From Psychromonas sp. SP041 (GTDB taxonomy: Bacteria; Pseudomonadota; Gammaproteobacteria; Enterobacterales; Psychromonadaceae): a stretch of DNA of 64,000 nucleotides. Shown here one piece after another: positions 17,091 to 28,054 of this stretch (position 1 is the stretch's first letter; each line of letters starts with the position of its first letter). A program made the translations under genes and the position numbers. The stretch spans positions 1 through 64,000 of the forward strand of contig NZ_CBRF02000013.1 in NCBI RefSeq assembly GCF_000470315.2. The letters are read 5' to 3'. Below the pieces are notes generated by a model that was not told the DNA's origin, searched no databases, and was given only the letters and a program-made list of their open reading frames with translations.

Positions 17091-17702
17091 ATGAAAAAAG
17101 TTAAAGATATAAATGATTGGAAGATGATATTAGATCATCTAATGACAGTTGAGCCTTATGATAACTTAAAAAAAATGCGAGCTTCAATTTTAAATAGTAG
17201 AGGAATAAATAAGTTTTCAAGCCCCGAGGTGGTGATTGCCAAGAAAAGTACGATAGGGCATCACGAATTATCAAAAAGAGAAGTTTTAGCCGTTTACGTT
17301 TGTGATCTTATCGGAGGTCAAGCTTATAAGGACGAACAAGGAGACTTTTTCTTTTTTGATTACAAAATTAATTCAAGTGACTTGATGAACAATCGTTTTT
17401 TAGATGGGTTGAAACTAGTTGATATGGAAATAACTAATTCTTTTCCGACACAGATAGAAGACTATGATAGAAACTGGGGGTATCCGAGCATAATTAGAGC
17501 GGCAAGAGAGGGAAAGATAGAGCTTTCTGATTCTAAACTGTCTCTAACTCATGAAAATGGATCTTGGGCTATAGCGGGAGCTAGTTCATCATCAAAAGCT
17601 ATTGTAAAATCATTAGAAAATTTTAATGAAGTCTTTTACGACTCAATTAATTCGATATTGGATTCACAAAAAAATCTAGAATCAGGAATGGCGTTCGATT
17701 AA
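17091..17702 (+). CDS. Hypothetical protein (203 aa)
   Basis: A soluble, mixed-charge protein of 203 residues with no membrane segment and no recognised motif. An aromatic run (DFFFFDYK) is near the middle, and the C-terminal half is helical. TATAAT at 17067-17072 could be its -10 element but lacks a good -35. The gene stands between divergent 15667 and the HDOD gene. Confidence 0.5.
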   Translation: MKKVKDINDWKMILDHLMTVEPYDNLKKMRASILNSRGINKFSSPEVVIAKKSTIGHHELSKREVLAVYVCDLIGGQAYKDEQGDFFFFDYKINSSDLMNNRFLDGLKLVDMEITNSFPTQIEDYDRNWGYPSIIRAAREGKIELSDSKLSLTHENGSWAIAGASSSSKAIVKSLENFNEVFYDSINSILDSQKNLESGMAFD

Positions 17703-17711
17703 CACAAAAAA

Positions 17712-17740
17712 TTGACTAAATTCAGCTAAGTATTTATATC
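17712..17740 (+). promoter_or_regulatory. Upstream promoter of the HDOD gene
   Basis: TTGACT (17712-17717), 17 bp, TATATC (17735-17740). Confidence 0.5.
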
Positions 17741-17791
17741 TTATTTTACTGTAAAAATTTAATCAAAAGCTTGCGGTACTTATTCGTTTGT

Positions 17792-17820
17792 TTGATGAAG
17801 AATATAAAATAAGATATAAT
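17792..17820 (+). promoter_or_regulatory. Proximal promoter of the HDOD gene
   Basis: TTGATG (17792-17797), 17 bp, TATAAT (17815-17820). The ATG at 17836 would lie 8-10 nt after the start site. Confidence 0.55.
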
Positions 17821-17835
17821 TTAGAGGAACTTACT

Positions 17836-17880
17836 TATGGAATTACCCAATGCAGTCCTTGATTCATCGACTTGTCGATA
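17836..17880 (+). CDS. Possible 14-codon leader ORF overlapping the HDOD gene start
   Basis: ATG 17836 has the only good ribosome binding site in the area (AGAGGA, 7 nt upstream). It encodes MELPNAVLDSSTCR and stops at TAA 17878-17880, 28 nt into the HDOD frame, whose own ATG (17850) has no Shine-Dalgarno. It could couple translation to the HDOD gene, or the HDOD protein might begin here if a frameshift or sequence error exists. An 8-A run begins at the stop. Confidence 0.35.
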
Positions 17881-19202
17881 AAAAAAACAATTATAAAATT
17901 GATAAAGTTAGCCGATCAGATTTGTTTGGCAAAGGATCTGAGCACATGATTCATGTTGCTCATGTTTCAAAGGATACTATTCCATGCAGAATGTACCAAA
18001 TTGTATTTACGGGCGACAGAGTTTTAGATATTGAACTAATTGGAAAGCTTTTAGGTGAAGATCACCTTTCAGTAAGAAGTGCTGGTAATTTAAATCGTTC
18101 AACGATTCAAATGCCACTAACAGAGCAAGATAGCTCAGACTTCATTACAGTATTTGATGAATCTATTTTAGAAAAAGAAACTGTGCACGTTGCTAAAGGT
18201 ATTAATAACGAAGGAGTGTGGATTAGCCCAAACGAAATAATCTCTTTATTTCAAAACTATAAAATTCTTCCTGTATCTACATTGGCAAATACTGAAGGCC
18301 TCAACCTAGACACCAATGGTGAGGGCTTTAAGAAAGAAATGCTGGAAATAAAAAGTCATCTAAGTAAGCATATGTCAGCAAAGGACTTGCCAGTTCTATT
18401 TGATTCAACAAGAAAAGAAATTGACTTAATGGATACTGATGACATCGATTTTTTAGAAGAGATTATCGATATTGACCCTTATATCTATGGGCATATCCTA
18501 ATGAATTACTATAAAAATGGTGGCCGAACAAAAAGCCCAAGTATTTATGAAATGATAACAGAAATAGGGCCACGCAATATCTATTTAACGCTAAAGGAAT
18601 TGACTCTCCCTGGTGGTAGTGTTTCTCCATTAGATGTTAACTTTTCAATTGGTGAGTCTGTCTACAAGAACATCAGCATTATCACATTTTTAATGACGGA
18701 AATTCTCAAGACCACTAAGTCTAAATTAGGGATAGCCCCTCGACTAGGTGGAACATTAGGGCGATTAATTGGATATAATACTGCAAGGTGGCTATGTGAT
18801 GGCGGGGCTGACAAATCACTTGATCTCTCAGACCAAATGAAAATTAATAGACACAGATATTTGCCAGATATTCAGAAGAAATTCAGAGGATTCACTCAAA
18901 TATCGCTGTCTAGCTACATAATGGAAGAGTTTAACGTATCTGAGGATATTGCGATTCCAATCACAAATCATTGGAATCCATTCTATCAAGGTGAACACTT
19001 TGTTACTTGTAACCTTCTTTATATTGTAAGAGCCAAAATGGATGAGTTAGATATTCTCGACATTAGAATGTTTTCGCCCGTTTCTCGAATCCATAACATT
19101 CTCGCCAGAAATTTGGGCGTAGAAAATGAGATAAACGCAGCTTTTGAAAAGTTAGATACAGCGTTAGAGCACACAGAAAGAATGAGCTGGCGGTTTAGGT
19201 AA
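17850..19202 (+). CDS. HDOD-domain protein with YbaK-like N-terminal domain
   Basis: A 450-residue protein. Residues 40-140 resemble a degenerate YbaK/aminoacyl-tRNA deacylase fold (YQIVFTGDRVLDIELIGKLLG, then FITVFDESILEKETVHVAKG). Residues 180-440 read as HDOD: the lead helix, then IDIDPYIYGHILMNYYKNGG and SIYEMITEIGPRNIYLTLKEL, followed by the second helical half with ITNHW. HDOD proteins lack the HD catalytic pair and serve as signalling scaffolds in motility, c-di-GMP and stress pathways. Fusion of YbaK-like and HDOD domains is known in proteobacteria. The start is uncertain (see the overlapping leader ORF). Confidence 0.65.
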   Translation: MQSLIHRLVDKKNNYKIDKVSRSDLFGKGSEHMIHVAHVSKDTIPCRMYQIVFTGDRVLDIELIGKLLGEDHLSVRSAGNLNRSTIQMPLTEQDSSDFITVFDESILEKETVHVAKGINNEGVWISPNEIISLFQNYKILPVSTLANTEGLNLDTNGEGFKKEMLEIKSHLSKHMSAKDLPVLFDSTRKEIDLMDTDDIDFLEEIIDIDPYIYGHILMNYYKNGGRTKSPSIYEMITEIGPRNIYLTLKELTLPGGSVSPLDVNFSIGESVYKNISIITFLMTEILKTTKSKLGIAPRLGGTLGRLIGYNTARWLCDGGADKSLDLSDQMKINRHRYLPDIQKKFRGFTQISLSSYIMEEFNVSEDIAIPITNHWNPFYQGEHFVTCNLLYIVRAKMDELDILDIRMFSPVSRIHNILARNLGVENEINAAFEKLDTALEHTERMSWRFR

Positions 19203-19307
19203 AGTCGACTAAAAATAACGGTTAATTAAACTTAATGATAATGTGTGACATTGCATAACACTCTTTCATTAAGTTACTATTTAAGAAATTGTTTTCGAGA
19301 TATACAG

Positions 19308-19637
19308 ATGAAGAACTTAGAAGAAACATACTCAAAGGAAATTCAGCCATTAGTTGAAAGAATTGCACTTATAGCAAAACAAGAAGATATGCCTATTTTC
19401 TTAACTTTTGAAGATAGCGAAAGCGGATTCAGCACAACCTGCCTTAACGAAGATAAATCAAAGTTTGAAAAAATACGACTTTATCGATGGATTAACGAAG
19501 TTTGGAACATCGATGAGCTGTTTAAAAAGATAATAGACAATGCCAGGAAGAAAGGGCACAAATCGTCATACTTAAAAGCGATGGGAGTTCCCTCGACGCC
19601 ATCAGAGGAGTTTCCTATTCCTACCAGAGACTGCTAA
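19308..19637 (+). CDS. Hypothetical protein (109 aa)
   Basis: A 109-residue helical protein starting MKNLEETYSKEIQ. An in-frame TTG at 19245 would add 21 residues that look non-coding. The C-terminal half contains RLYRWINEVWNIDELFKKI and a basic stretch, possibly nucleic-acid binding, but no family is recognised. It lies 105 bp after the HDOD gene on the same strand and could share its transcript. Confidence 0.45.
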   Translation: MKNLEETYSKEIQPLVERIALIAKQEDMPIFLTFEDSESGFSTTCLNEDKSKFEKIRLYRWINEVWNIDELFKKIIDNARKKGHKSSYLKAMGVPSTPSEEFPIPTRDC

Positions 19638-19678
19638 TAATTGGTCAAAAATAACCGTCTACCTCAAGAACCTCTTAT

Positions 19679-19706
19679 TTGACAAAAAATAAATTGAAGT
19701 TATATT
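19679..19706 (+). promoter_or_regulatory. Promoter far upstream of the GGDEF-EAL gene
   Basis: TTGACA (19679-19684), 16 bp, TATATT (19701-19706). It would make a leader of about 230 nt before the GGDEF-EAL start. Confidence 0.6.
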
Positions 19707-19831
19707 ATTAAGATATTGAATCGTTGATTGCTTTCGTTTATATTGCGTCAATACTGGCGCTGTAGTCATATTGTATCTGGTTTTTAATTGGTAGAAGAAG
19801 AATTGCTTTCTTGCTTCCTTATAAAATAAAT

Positions 19832-19862
19832 AAAAAAGCTTAGATGTTTGTCTAAGTTTTTT
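19832..19862 (+). terminator. Intrinsic-terminator-like hairpin in the GGDEF-EAL leader
   Basis: CTTAGA and TCTAAG pair around a 6-nt loop, flanked by an A run and followed by TTTTTT. It lies 80 bp before the GGDEF-EAL start and after the promoter at 19679, so it may end a small RNA or act as an attenuator. Confidence 0.55.
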
Positions 19863-19942
19863 GTCTTTGTATAAGTTGAACAACAAACTTGTACTGGTTT
19901 AAGTTATTGAAAAGCGTTAGCTGTCCAATAATAGGATTATTC

Positions 19943-21307
19943 ATGCGTTCTAAAGTTATGCATTATCTTAGTAAGTTATTCTCAAGCAATAGGAAATACT
20001 CCTTTTGCGACGAGCTAACAGGCCTAGGAAATATTAAATATTTTCATGAGTCCCTAGCCTTACATGCTAGCTCAAATAAAGATGCAGATAAATTATCAGT
20101 GATCCTAATAAATATTGATGGGTTCAAAGACATTAACAACTGTTACGGTTATAGCGCAGGAAATGAAATACTTCTCGAGATCAGTAAACGAATTCAATCT
20201 GCAATTAATTATTGTATTCATGAAAGCATAGATGAATTTATCTCCTACAACCTCTGTAGGGTCTCTGGAGACGAGTTCTCAATTGCCATTAATGGATATG
20301 ATAAATCAAGCTTTATTACATCTGTGATGAGAAAAGTGTCCTCAGGCTTTAAAGAGCCAGTTGCCACAAAGTCAGAAACTCTGGTCATCTCAGCCAGTAT
20401 CGGTGCGGCTGAATATTCAACACAGGCACAAAGCAAACAAGAGCTAATTAAATTTTCAGATATGGCGATGTGTAACGCTAAATCATCTGGCAGCAATCAG
20501 TACCGTTGGTTCTCGAGAGAAATGGAAACGGAATCAATAGAAAAATCGGTTATGATCTCGAAAATAAAAAAAGCTATTCAAGAAAATGAGTTCTCACTTT
20601 CATACCAGCCAAAAGTGAATTGCAAAGAGGGCGGTACAGAACTCAAGGAAGCTGAAGCACTCATTCGATGGAAAACAAAAAGTGGTGAACAGATTTCTCC
20701 TGCAGAATTTATTCCCTTTGCTGAAAAAAACGGGTTATCAAATGATATTGGCAAATGGGTGTTTGAGCAGCTATGCAAAGATATCAAAGGTCTTGAAGAT
20801 AATAATATCTCAAACATTAAATTTTCTTTCAATGTGTCTCCGAATCAATTAAAAGATGAGGTTTTCAGGCTTTTCATTGAAAAGATGATACTTAAGTACA
20901 AAGTAAATCCTAATAAGCTACAAATGGAAATTACAGAACATTGTATCGCTGAAGATATAAGTAAAACAAAAGAAACCTTGCTGAAAATAAAGAAGTTGGG
21001 GATTGAAATATCGCTTGATGACTTTGGCACGGAATACTCATCACTTCAATTTCTCTCAGAGCTACCAATAGACATAATTAAAATTGACAGAATATTTGTG
21101 AGTGGATGCCATGAAAACCGCAAGAGAGGCGCCATAATCAATGCAATAGTCGCCTTGGCAAATGGTCTTGGAATGCAATCGGTAGCAGAAGGTGTTGAGT
21201 CTATCCAAGAAGCGAAATTCATAATAAAATCAGGGTGTACTCAAATACAAGGGTTTTATTACCATAAGCCGATGCCTTTAAAAGAATTTGTTACCGCGAC
21301 ACAGTAA
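19943..21307 (+). CDS. GGDEF-EAL c-di-GMP turnover protein
   Basis: A 454-residue cytoplasmic protein. The GGDEF domain (about residues 22-170) has the DELTGLGN lead and SGDEF in place of GGDEF; the first Gly to Ser change is found in some active and some inactive cyclases. The EAL domain (about 195-450) keeps EALIRW, the Asn of FNVSPNQL, the Glu of EITEH, DDFGTEYSS, the Lys of IKIDR, EGVE and the QGF/KP end, so phosphodiesterase activity is likely. No sensor domain precedes the catalytic part. ATG 19943 has AGGAT upstream; TTG 19889 would add 18 residues. Confidence 0.92.
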   Translation: MRSKVMHYLSKLFSSNRKYSFCDELTGLGNIKYFHESLALHASSNKDADKLSVILINIDGFKDINNCYGYSAGNEILLEISKRIQSAINYCIHESIDEFISYNLCRVSGDEFSIAINGYDKSSFITSVMRKVSSGFKEPVATKSETLVISASIGAAEYSTQAQSKQELIKFSDMAMCNAKSSGSNQYRWFSREMETESIEKSVMISKIKKAIQENEFSLSYQPKVNCKEGGTELKEAEALIRWKTKSGEQISPAEFIPFAEKNGLSNDIGKWVFEQLCKDIKGLEDNNISNIKFSFNVSPNQLKDEVFRLFIEKMILKYKVNPNKLQMEITEHCIAEDISKTKETLLKIKKLGIEISLDDFGTEYSSLQFLSELPIDIIKIDRIFVSGCHENRKRGAIINAIVALANGLGMQSVAEGVESIQEAKFIIKSGCTQIQGFYYHKPMPLKEFVTATQ

Positions 21308-21308
21308 A

Positions 21309-21337
21309 TTGGCATAAATAATTAAAAGAGTTATAAT
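21309..21337 (+). promoter_or_regulatory. Promoter of gene 21367
   Basis: TTGGCA (21309-21314), 17 bp, TATAAT (21332-21337). It starts 2 bp after the GGDEF-EAL stop. Confidence 0.6.
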
Positions 21338-21366
21338 AATCCAAGTTGATAACAAGAGGGTTTATA

Positions 21367-21729
21367 ATGACTACAAAAAAAACACACGATGATTTTGTAC
21401 TTGCTCATGCTAAGAAAAACGTAAGCATTATGTTTGATGACAAAGAAATGTTTAAGGGCAGTATAGAACTTCAAAAAAATGAATTTATTAAAACAAAGCT
21501 GCAAAGACTTTTGAAAGTAAAAAAGTCAGCGATATACGTATGGGTTGGTTGCATACTTACTTTGTTCACTCCCTTCAAGTTACTGTTTCTTTTATCTGTT
21601 CTTTACATGGCCGTCGTTCACTTGGCAGGCTCATCCCTTAAGTCATACATCATTGACGGAATGAAGAACTCAGAAGAATTTTATAATGAGGTGCTGGATA
21701 AAAAGCTGGTGCATTTGGAATATAAGTAA
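21367..21729 (+). CDS. Small two-helix membrane protein (120 aa)
   Basis: ATG 21367 has AGAGGG 7 nt upstream. Two adjacent hydrophobic helices (about residues 55-95: IYVWVGCILTLFTPFKLLFL and LYMAVVHLAG) form a hairpin, with basic segments before and acidic ones after. No family is recognised. It has its own promoter. Confidence 0.55.
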   Translation: MTTKKTHDDFVLAHAKKNVSIMFDDKEMFKGSIELQKNEFIKTKLQRLLKVKKSAIYVWVGCILTLFTPFKLLFLLSVLYMAVVHLAGSSLKSYIIDGMKNSEEFYNEVLDKKLVHLEYK

Positions 21730-21867
21730 CACTGCGCTTTAAATATTTAAACAAAGATTCCCAAAGTGTGAATTAATATGATTAGTTTATAGAATGTGGC
21801 CTGGTTAATTAATATATAATATACTTAAAAATAATAACTAGTCATTACATCTTTGGGAATTTAATCA

Positions 21868-22740
21868 ATGAAAAAGAGAAAAATAGTAACATCTCTTCTT
21901 ATGGCCTTCACTGTAAGCTCAAATGCAGCAAGCTTTTCATACACAGCCTACACGCCTGGAGACGAGACATACAGCGAACTCCTGTCCAAATGTGGAAGCT
22001 CATCAGATGTTGGATACTCATCAGTATTTGGTTCGTCGGAATCTTACGAATCAAACTTTCCAATAATGGGCCAATTCCATTCTGAAATTGAAACAATGCC
22101 AGCAATCTCCTCTTCTAGTAGTGCCTCCGCATATACAATATTTTATGAGGCAGAAATTGCCAAGAATAATCTTTATGGCTACTCATATGATATTGCAGCA
22201 ATGATGAACCGAAATAGTGACTCCATTTCTGTAACTGAGGAAATATATGACAGCACAATGGATACCTACCAAGAATCAGCAGATCAAATTCAGTCAGAAA
22301 GTGACTACGTAACCGATACAGCCATAACAGATGCGCTTGACGTAATGTCTACCAATATATCAAGCTCAGAAGATTATTCTGACTATCAGGTTTGGTCAAC
22401 ATGCTTAGGGTGGTGGGTTTCTGGAATGCCGTTTTATTTAACTGACAGTGAAGTGGATGCCCATACGGTAAGATTAAATGGGTGGAGTGATGGTGAATTA
22501 ACTAACTCTGTCTACGCTTACCCTAGCACAAGTATTAGCCAGATAGTTATTTCGGACGGCACATACAGTTATGACCGTTCAGCATATAATGACTATGTCG
22601 GTAGCGATGATGATTCTTCATTATCAGACACATCTGAAGCCGAAACCACTACAGATTCATCAAGTGATCAATGGTGGGAAGATGGGTATTCCTCTGATAC
22701 GACTACAGATGATTCTGAATCCGTAAACTGGTGGGATTAA
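21868..22740 (+). CDS. Secreted Ser/Asp/Tyr-rich protein
   Basis: A 290-residue protein with a signal peptide (MKKRKIVTSLLMAFTVSSNA, cleavage after SNA). The mature protein is rich in S, D, Y, T and E, with poly-Ser patches and a tail of alternating acidic/Ser residues and Trp pairs (QWWEDGY, VNWWD). Cysteines are few (SKCGSS, STCLGW). It resembles the 6756 protein in composition and could be a surface or extracellular partner. No known family. A bidirectional terminator follows. Confidence 0.6.
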   Translation: MKKRKIVTSLLMAFTVSSNAASFSYTAYTPGDETYSELLSKCGSSSDVGYSSVFGSSESYESNFPIMGQFHSEIETMPAISSSSSASAYTIFYEAEIAKNNLYGYSYDIAAMMNRNSDSISVTEEIYDSTMDTYQESADQIQSESDYVTDTAITDALDVMSTNISSSEDYSDYQVWSTCLGWWVSGMPFYLTDSEVDAHTVRLNGWSDGELTNSVYAYPSTSISQIVISDGTYSYDRSAYNDYVGSDDDSSLSDTSEAETTTDSSSDQWWEDGYSSDTTTDDSESVNWWD

Positions 22741-22792
22741 AAATAGACTTTAATACTTTAAATAGCTAAATTAAGTTGAAATTTAATTAAAG

Positions 22793-22817
22793 AGAAAGCC
22801 CTTAAGTAGGGCTTTCT
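22793..22817. terminator. Bidirectional terminator
   Basis: AGAAAGCCCT and AGGGCTTTCT form a 10-bp stem with a 5-nt loop between the convergent secreted-protein and ligA genes. Confidence 0.85.
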
Positions 22818-22832
22818 TATTTAGTTAATCAA

Positions 22833-24860
<2,028 letters not shown>

Positions 24861-24885
24861 TCATATGTTTTCTTAAGGTGCATAT

Positions 24886-24914
24886 ATTATATAAGATTTT
24901 GTATCTGAGGTCAA
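24886..24914 (-). promoter_or_regulatory. Promoter of ligA
   Basis: On the minus strand, TTGACC (24914-24909), 17 bp, TATAAT (24891-24886), placed in the 63-bp gap after the upstream gene. Confidence 0.75.
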
Positions 24915-25808
24915 TTATTTGCCTAGTCTAAATAGAAGGTTTCTTTTTATTTTTTTGCTCTCACTAGATAAAAATTTATTTCTTATTCTAATCAAATTAT
25001 TACTTCGATTTTTAATTGACTCTTCAATCCCAGAGTTTTTAATTGTAGACGAAAATAGTTTTTGGAAAGAGCCGTCAGACATAGATATTTCAAGTCCTTT
25101 TTTTATAGTTTGATATAGCTTTTCATTGCTTTTATTTACATAAAAATAGAGGTAGTGAGGGTAAAATATATTTAAGTTATTGCACTCAACTAGCTCTTCG
25201 TTCTGAGTGATACGTTGCTTTTCAAGAACCTTAGACTCGAAAATGCTTCTTGTAAGAATATCAATTTTTCCTAACGATGTCAGTTCGAATAATGGATTTT
25301 CATTTAATCGAACAGTTGAGAATCCGTGATCGGCGTATACTTGAGTTTCAGTCCAACCATATCCTACTCCAAAAGTGAATTCAGTTAGATCTCTTAGCTC
25401 TCTAGAGTTACATATGTATTTTGATAAATGTTTACTTGTGAGCACCGCTCTATACCCTAAAAGTCCCCTATAAATTGGGAAGTAGATTGCCCTTGCTGAT
25501 GATTCCATATCCCTGTTAGAACCACTCCACATAATGGTGATGTCATCGCCTTCAATTAGCGATAGAGACGCGGACAGGTCATTATTAAACCTTTTGCTTG
25601 ATGGCTTAGGTAGCTGTTCGACACCTGATTTAGACGCAGCTAAACGAAGAACATCTTTGACGTATTTGCTTTCGTTAGGAATTTCCCCTTCAAATGCCGG
25701 GAATATGATTTGTGTAGATTCACTTAAGTTGGATTCTTCTGCAAACAATGACTGAGGGATGAAGGGTATGAGTAAGAGGAACAAAGACTTTATCACTAAA
25801 TAATTCAC
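24915..25808 (-). CDS. Periplasmic solute-binding-like protein (SBP family 3 type)
   Basis: A 297-residue protein with a signal peptide (SLFLLLIPFIPQSLFA, then EESN). The layout fits a two-lobe type II binding protein: ITIMWSGSNRDMESSARAIYFPIYRGLLGYRAV near the hinge, then RELRDLTEFTFGVGYGWTETQVYA, LGKIDILTRSIFESKV, and the C-terminal YVNKSNEKLYQTIKKGLEISMSDGSFQKLF, a typical end of family-3 domains. No ABC transporter or sensor kinase is adjacent, so it may act as a free sensor or sponge. The predicted start has no strong ribosome binding site. Confidence 0.65.
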   Translation of the reverse strand: MNYLVIKSLFLLLIPFIPQSLFAEESNLSESTQIIFPAFEGEIPNESKYVKDVLRLAASKSGVEQLPKPSSKRFNNDLSASLSLIEGDDITIMWSGSNRDMESSARAIYFPIYRGLLGYRAVLTSKHLSKYICNSRELRDLTEFTFGVGYGWTETQVYADHGFSTVRLNENPLFELTSLGKIDILTRSIFESKVLEKQRITQNEELVECNNLNIFYPHYLYFYVNKSNEKLYQTIKKGLEISMSDGSFQKLFSSTIKNSGIEESIKNRSNNLIRIRNKFLSSESKKIKRNLLFRLGK

Positions 25809-25928
25809 TTTTATATATGTTGAGGGGTAATTGACACATACAATATCATGATTAAGTATTTATATAAAATCACATATATTGGTGATATTTTATTTTATAA
25901 AATAAAGACGTTGTAGTGGCCTAAGGCA

Positions 25929-26855
25929 ATGAGGTGTGGATGTTTTTTAATGTCTTTAATTTCCGAAAATGTCAACATTACTTCTTTATTTACTTTTAAG
26001 GTAGGTCATTGTATTCTATATTTATTATTAAATACACTTTTCGAAGCTAAGAAGGACTTAATGAGAGCAGATGAAATAATAAAAAACAAAGATAATATAT
26101 CTCTTGTTGAAATCACAAAATCAAAAATGACAATTATCACTTGTTCAGGAGCAAGGCACGATCTAGGTAAAGAAATTAATGGAATTAGCTTGGATTATCT
26201 AAGCGCTTCAGGAATTACAATTGTGGATTTCTCTAATTTATCCCTTGATAAAATAGGCGAACTTGCAGTGTTACTTCCTCTCCCTAGTCTACTTCCTGAC
26301 CCAGCACCTTATGGCCCGATGAGTAGGGCGCCGATTGCTATATTCTTAAGTTTAGCTCAAAAAATTGGTGCTAAAGTTCATAATCATTCAATTTCTGAGT
26401 TCCCGAGGTTTATCTTTAAAAAAGATATCCAGTCTGAAATAAAGATGTTTAATGATGTAATGAAAGACAGTAGTTTTTTAAGTGATGAAAAAATAAAACA
26501 AGCACATGCTACTGACATCGCAGGTCTCGAAAGAAGAGTTATGGAAATGTCGCCTATAGACCTTTCTGCAGTATTAAAGAAAATTAAGTTAGTTACGTCT
26601 AATAATGCCAGCCAGGTTGTAAAAGACTACAAGTGGTGGGTAATGGGTCTAATTCAAGAATTTATAATTCTTGGTCATTTCACTGCTAATGAAATTGATG
26701 TTGAAAGAAGAATTGAGCTGATTGAAAGTGCTTTTAACTCGCAAGAGGGTGCGATGACTTCTGTTGATAAAGAATCTATCCTAACCTTAATTAAACTATT
26801 AAAAGGAATTGATTTTTCCCTTATTGCAAAGGGTGACATAACTAAATATCATTAA
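25929..26855 (+). CDS. Hypothetical protein, start uncertain
   Basis: A 308-residue frame whose N terminus is doubtful. ATG 26061 (MRADEIIKNKDN) has GAAGGA 4 nt upstream and begins the clearly soluble part; ATG 25929 or 25950 would add a hydrophobic stretch (VGHCILYLLLNTLF). The sequence shows a Gly/Pro-rich region (LLPLPSLLPDPAPYGPMSRAP) that may be a loop at a functional site, then helical repeats to the C terminus. No known family. A TTGACA at 25831 is the nearest promoter element. Confidence 0.5.
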   Translation: MRCGCFLMSLISENVNITSLFTFKVGHCILYLLLNTLFEAKKDLMRADEIIKNKDNISLVEITKSKMTIITCSGARHDLGKEINGISLDYLSASGITIVDFSNLSLDKIGELAVLLPLPSLLPDPAPYGPMSRAPIAIFLSLAQKIGAKVHNHSISEFPRFIFKKDIQSEIKMFNDVMKDSSFLSDEKIKQAHATDIAGLERRVMEMSPIDLSAVLKKIKLVTSNNASQVVKDYKWWVMGLIQEFIILGHFTANEIDVERRIELIESAFNSQEGAMTSVDKESILTLIKLLKGIDFSLIAKGDITKYH

Positions 26856-27142
26856 TACGAACTTCTTTTAAAATTGCTTCCCTTTAGGGTGGCAATTAAC
26901 CTCTTCCCCCTATCTTCTTCACGTACCTCAATTTATTTAAAGCCAAATTAGATTTTTAGCCTGTTCAATAAAATATGATACATAATATAGTATTATTCGA
27001 TATAATGGCAAATATCGCGTATTAAGTAGTTTATTGTGACTTTGGCATAACTAAAATTCGCATACATAAAACTTTAAATAGAGGAAGGGTTGGTGATCAT
27101 TACTATAATCATGGTAAATATTGCTTTTGCTCAAATAAAAAC
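26856..27142. other. Intergenic region, no gene seen
   Basis: AT-rich. It holds one hairpin (ATTGC...GCAAT with inner CCC/GGG, 26870-26893), probably the terminator of the preceding gene, and a GATC site with nearby TATAAT (27103-27108) in front of dam. Confidence 0.4.
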
Positions 27143-28039
27143 ATGAATGATAGCAATATTGTGAGAAACAAGTTTCAAGAGCCAATGCTTAAACAGGTTG
27201 GCGGAAAAAGATGGGCCAGAGATTTTATTTATGAGTTCTGGAAAAAGAATGGGTCTTCGGTTCTTGTTGAACCTTTTGCAGGAGGAATAGCTAGTATATT
27301 GGCCTGCTCCCCCCAAAAAGCCTATGCATTTGACACCAATATTCATCTTGTTAATTTTTACAATAAAGTAAGAACAGGCCTTATTATCGATATGCCAACT
27401 AATAATAATTCTGAATATTATTATATGGCTAGAGATCGTTTTAATCATCTTATTCGTGAGGGCAAAGACGACTCTGAAGCCGCTGCAAAGTTGTATTATT
27501 ACTTAAATAAAACCTGCTACAACGGACTTATGAGATTCAACAGAAAAGGATTTTATAATACCCCGTTTGGTAGCTATAAAAACCTTCAATACAAAGAGCA
27601 CTTTCTAAACGAACAGGATGCGATTCAAAACATTGAATTTCTATCTTGTGACTTTAGAGACATCCCTGTTGAAATCATGCCTGAAGATACTACATGGGTG
27701 ATTGACCCTCCATATTACGGCACCTCATTCGATTACGGCCTATGTAAGTTCACTTGGGAAGACCAATTAGAGTCAATTGAGTGGGCAGCGAAACTAAAAG
27801 GGCCGGTTCTCTATACGAATACTGCAGACCCAGAGATTATTAAAAACCTCAAGCGACTTGGATTTAAAACTCAGATTGTGCTTAAAAAACACACGGTAGG
27901 GGCTTCGTCTGAATCTAGAAAAGAATTTAAGGAAGTTTTTGCTTGGAAAAATGCCGAGCTCCCAGACATGTACCCAGAAGGCTCTGACTGGAAAAAAACG
28001 ATGAAGAAAAGATCCGCCCTTGCTAAAAAAATCAAATAA
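27143..28039 (+). CDS. dam: D12-class DNA adenine-N6 methyltransferase (Dam-like)
   Basis: A 298-residue methyltransferase. Motif X/N-terminal KQVGGKRW, AdoMet-binding motif I VEPFAGGIA, the D12-specific NKTCYNGLMRFNRKGFYNTPFG, and catalytic motif IV DPPYYG are all present and in Dam/T4Dam order. GATC specificity is probable but not proven. A GATC site lies in its upstream region, so self-methylation could affect expression. ATG 27143 has no ribosome binding site; ATG 27185 is an alternative. It is followed after 15 bp by an ART-like gene on the same strand. Confidence 0.92.
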   Translation: MNDSNIVRNKFQEPMLKQVGGKRWARDFIYEFWKKNGSSVLVEPFAGGIASILACSPQKAYAFDTNIHLVNFYNKVRTGLIIDMPTNNNSEYYYMARDRFNHLIREGKDDSEAAAKLYYYLNKTCYNGLMRFNRKGFYNTPFGSYKNLQYKEHFLNEQDAIQNIEFLSCDFRDIPVEIMPEDTTWVIDPPYYGTSFDYGLCKFTWEDQLESIEWAAKLKGPVLYTNTADPEIIKNLKRLGFKTQIVLKKHTVGASSESRKEFKEVFAWKNAELPDMYPEGSDWKKTMKKRSALAKKIK

Positions 28040-28054
28040 TAAAGGTAGATATTT

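Noticed and set aside
19718-19765. Very short hydrophobic ORF (type I toxin-like) in the same leader
   Set aside because: Only about 13 codons from a TTG, no ribosome binding site; too short to support.
19659-19886. 75-codon minus-strand ORF in the leader of the GGDEF-EAL gene
   Set aside because: Low-complexity, no ribosome binding site, and it overlaps the promoter and hairpin of the plus-strand leader.
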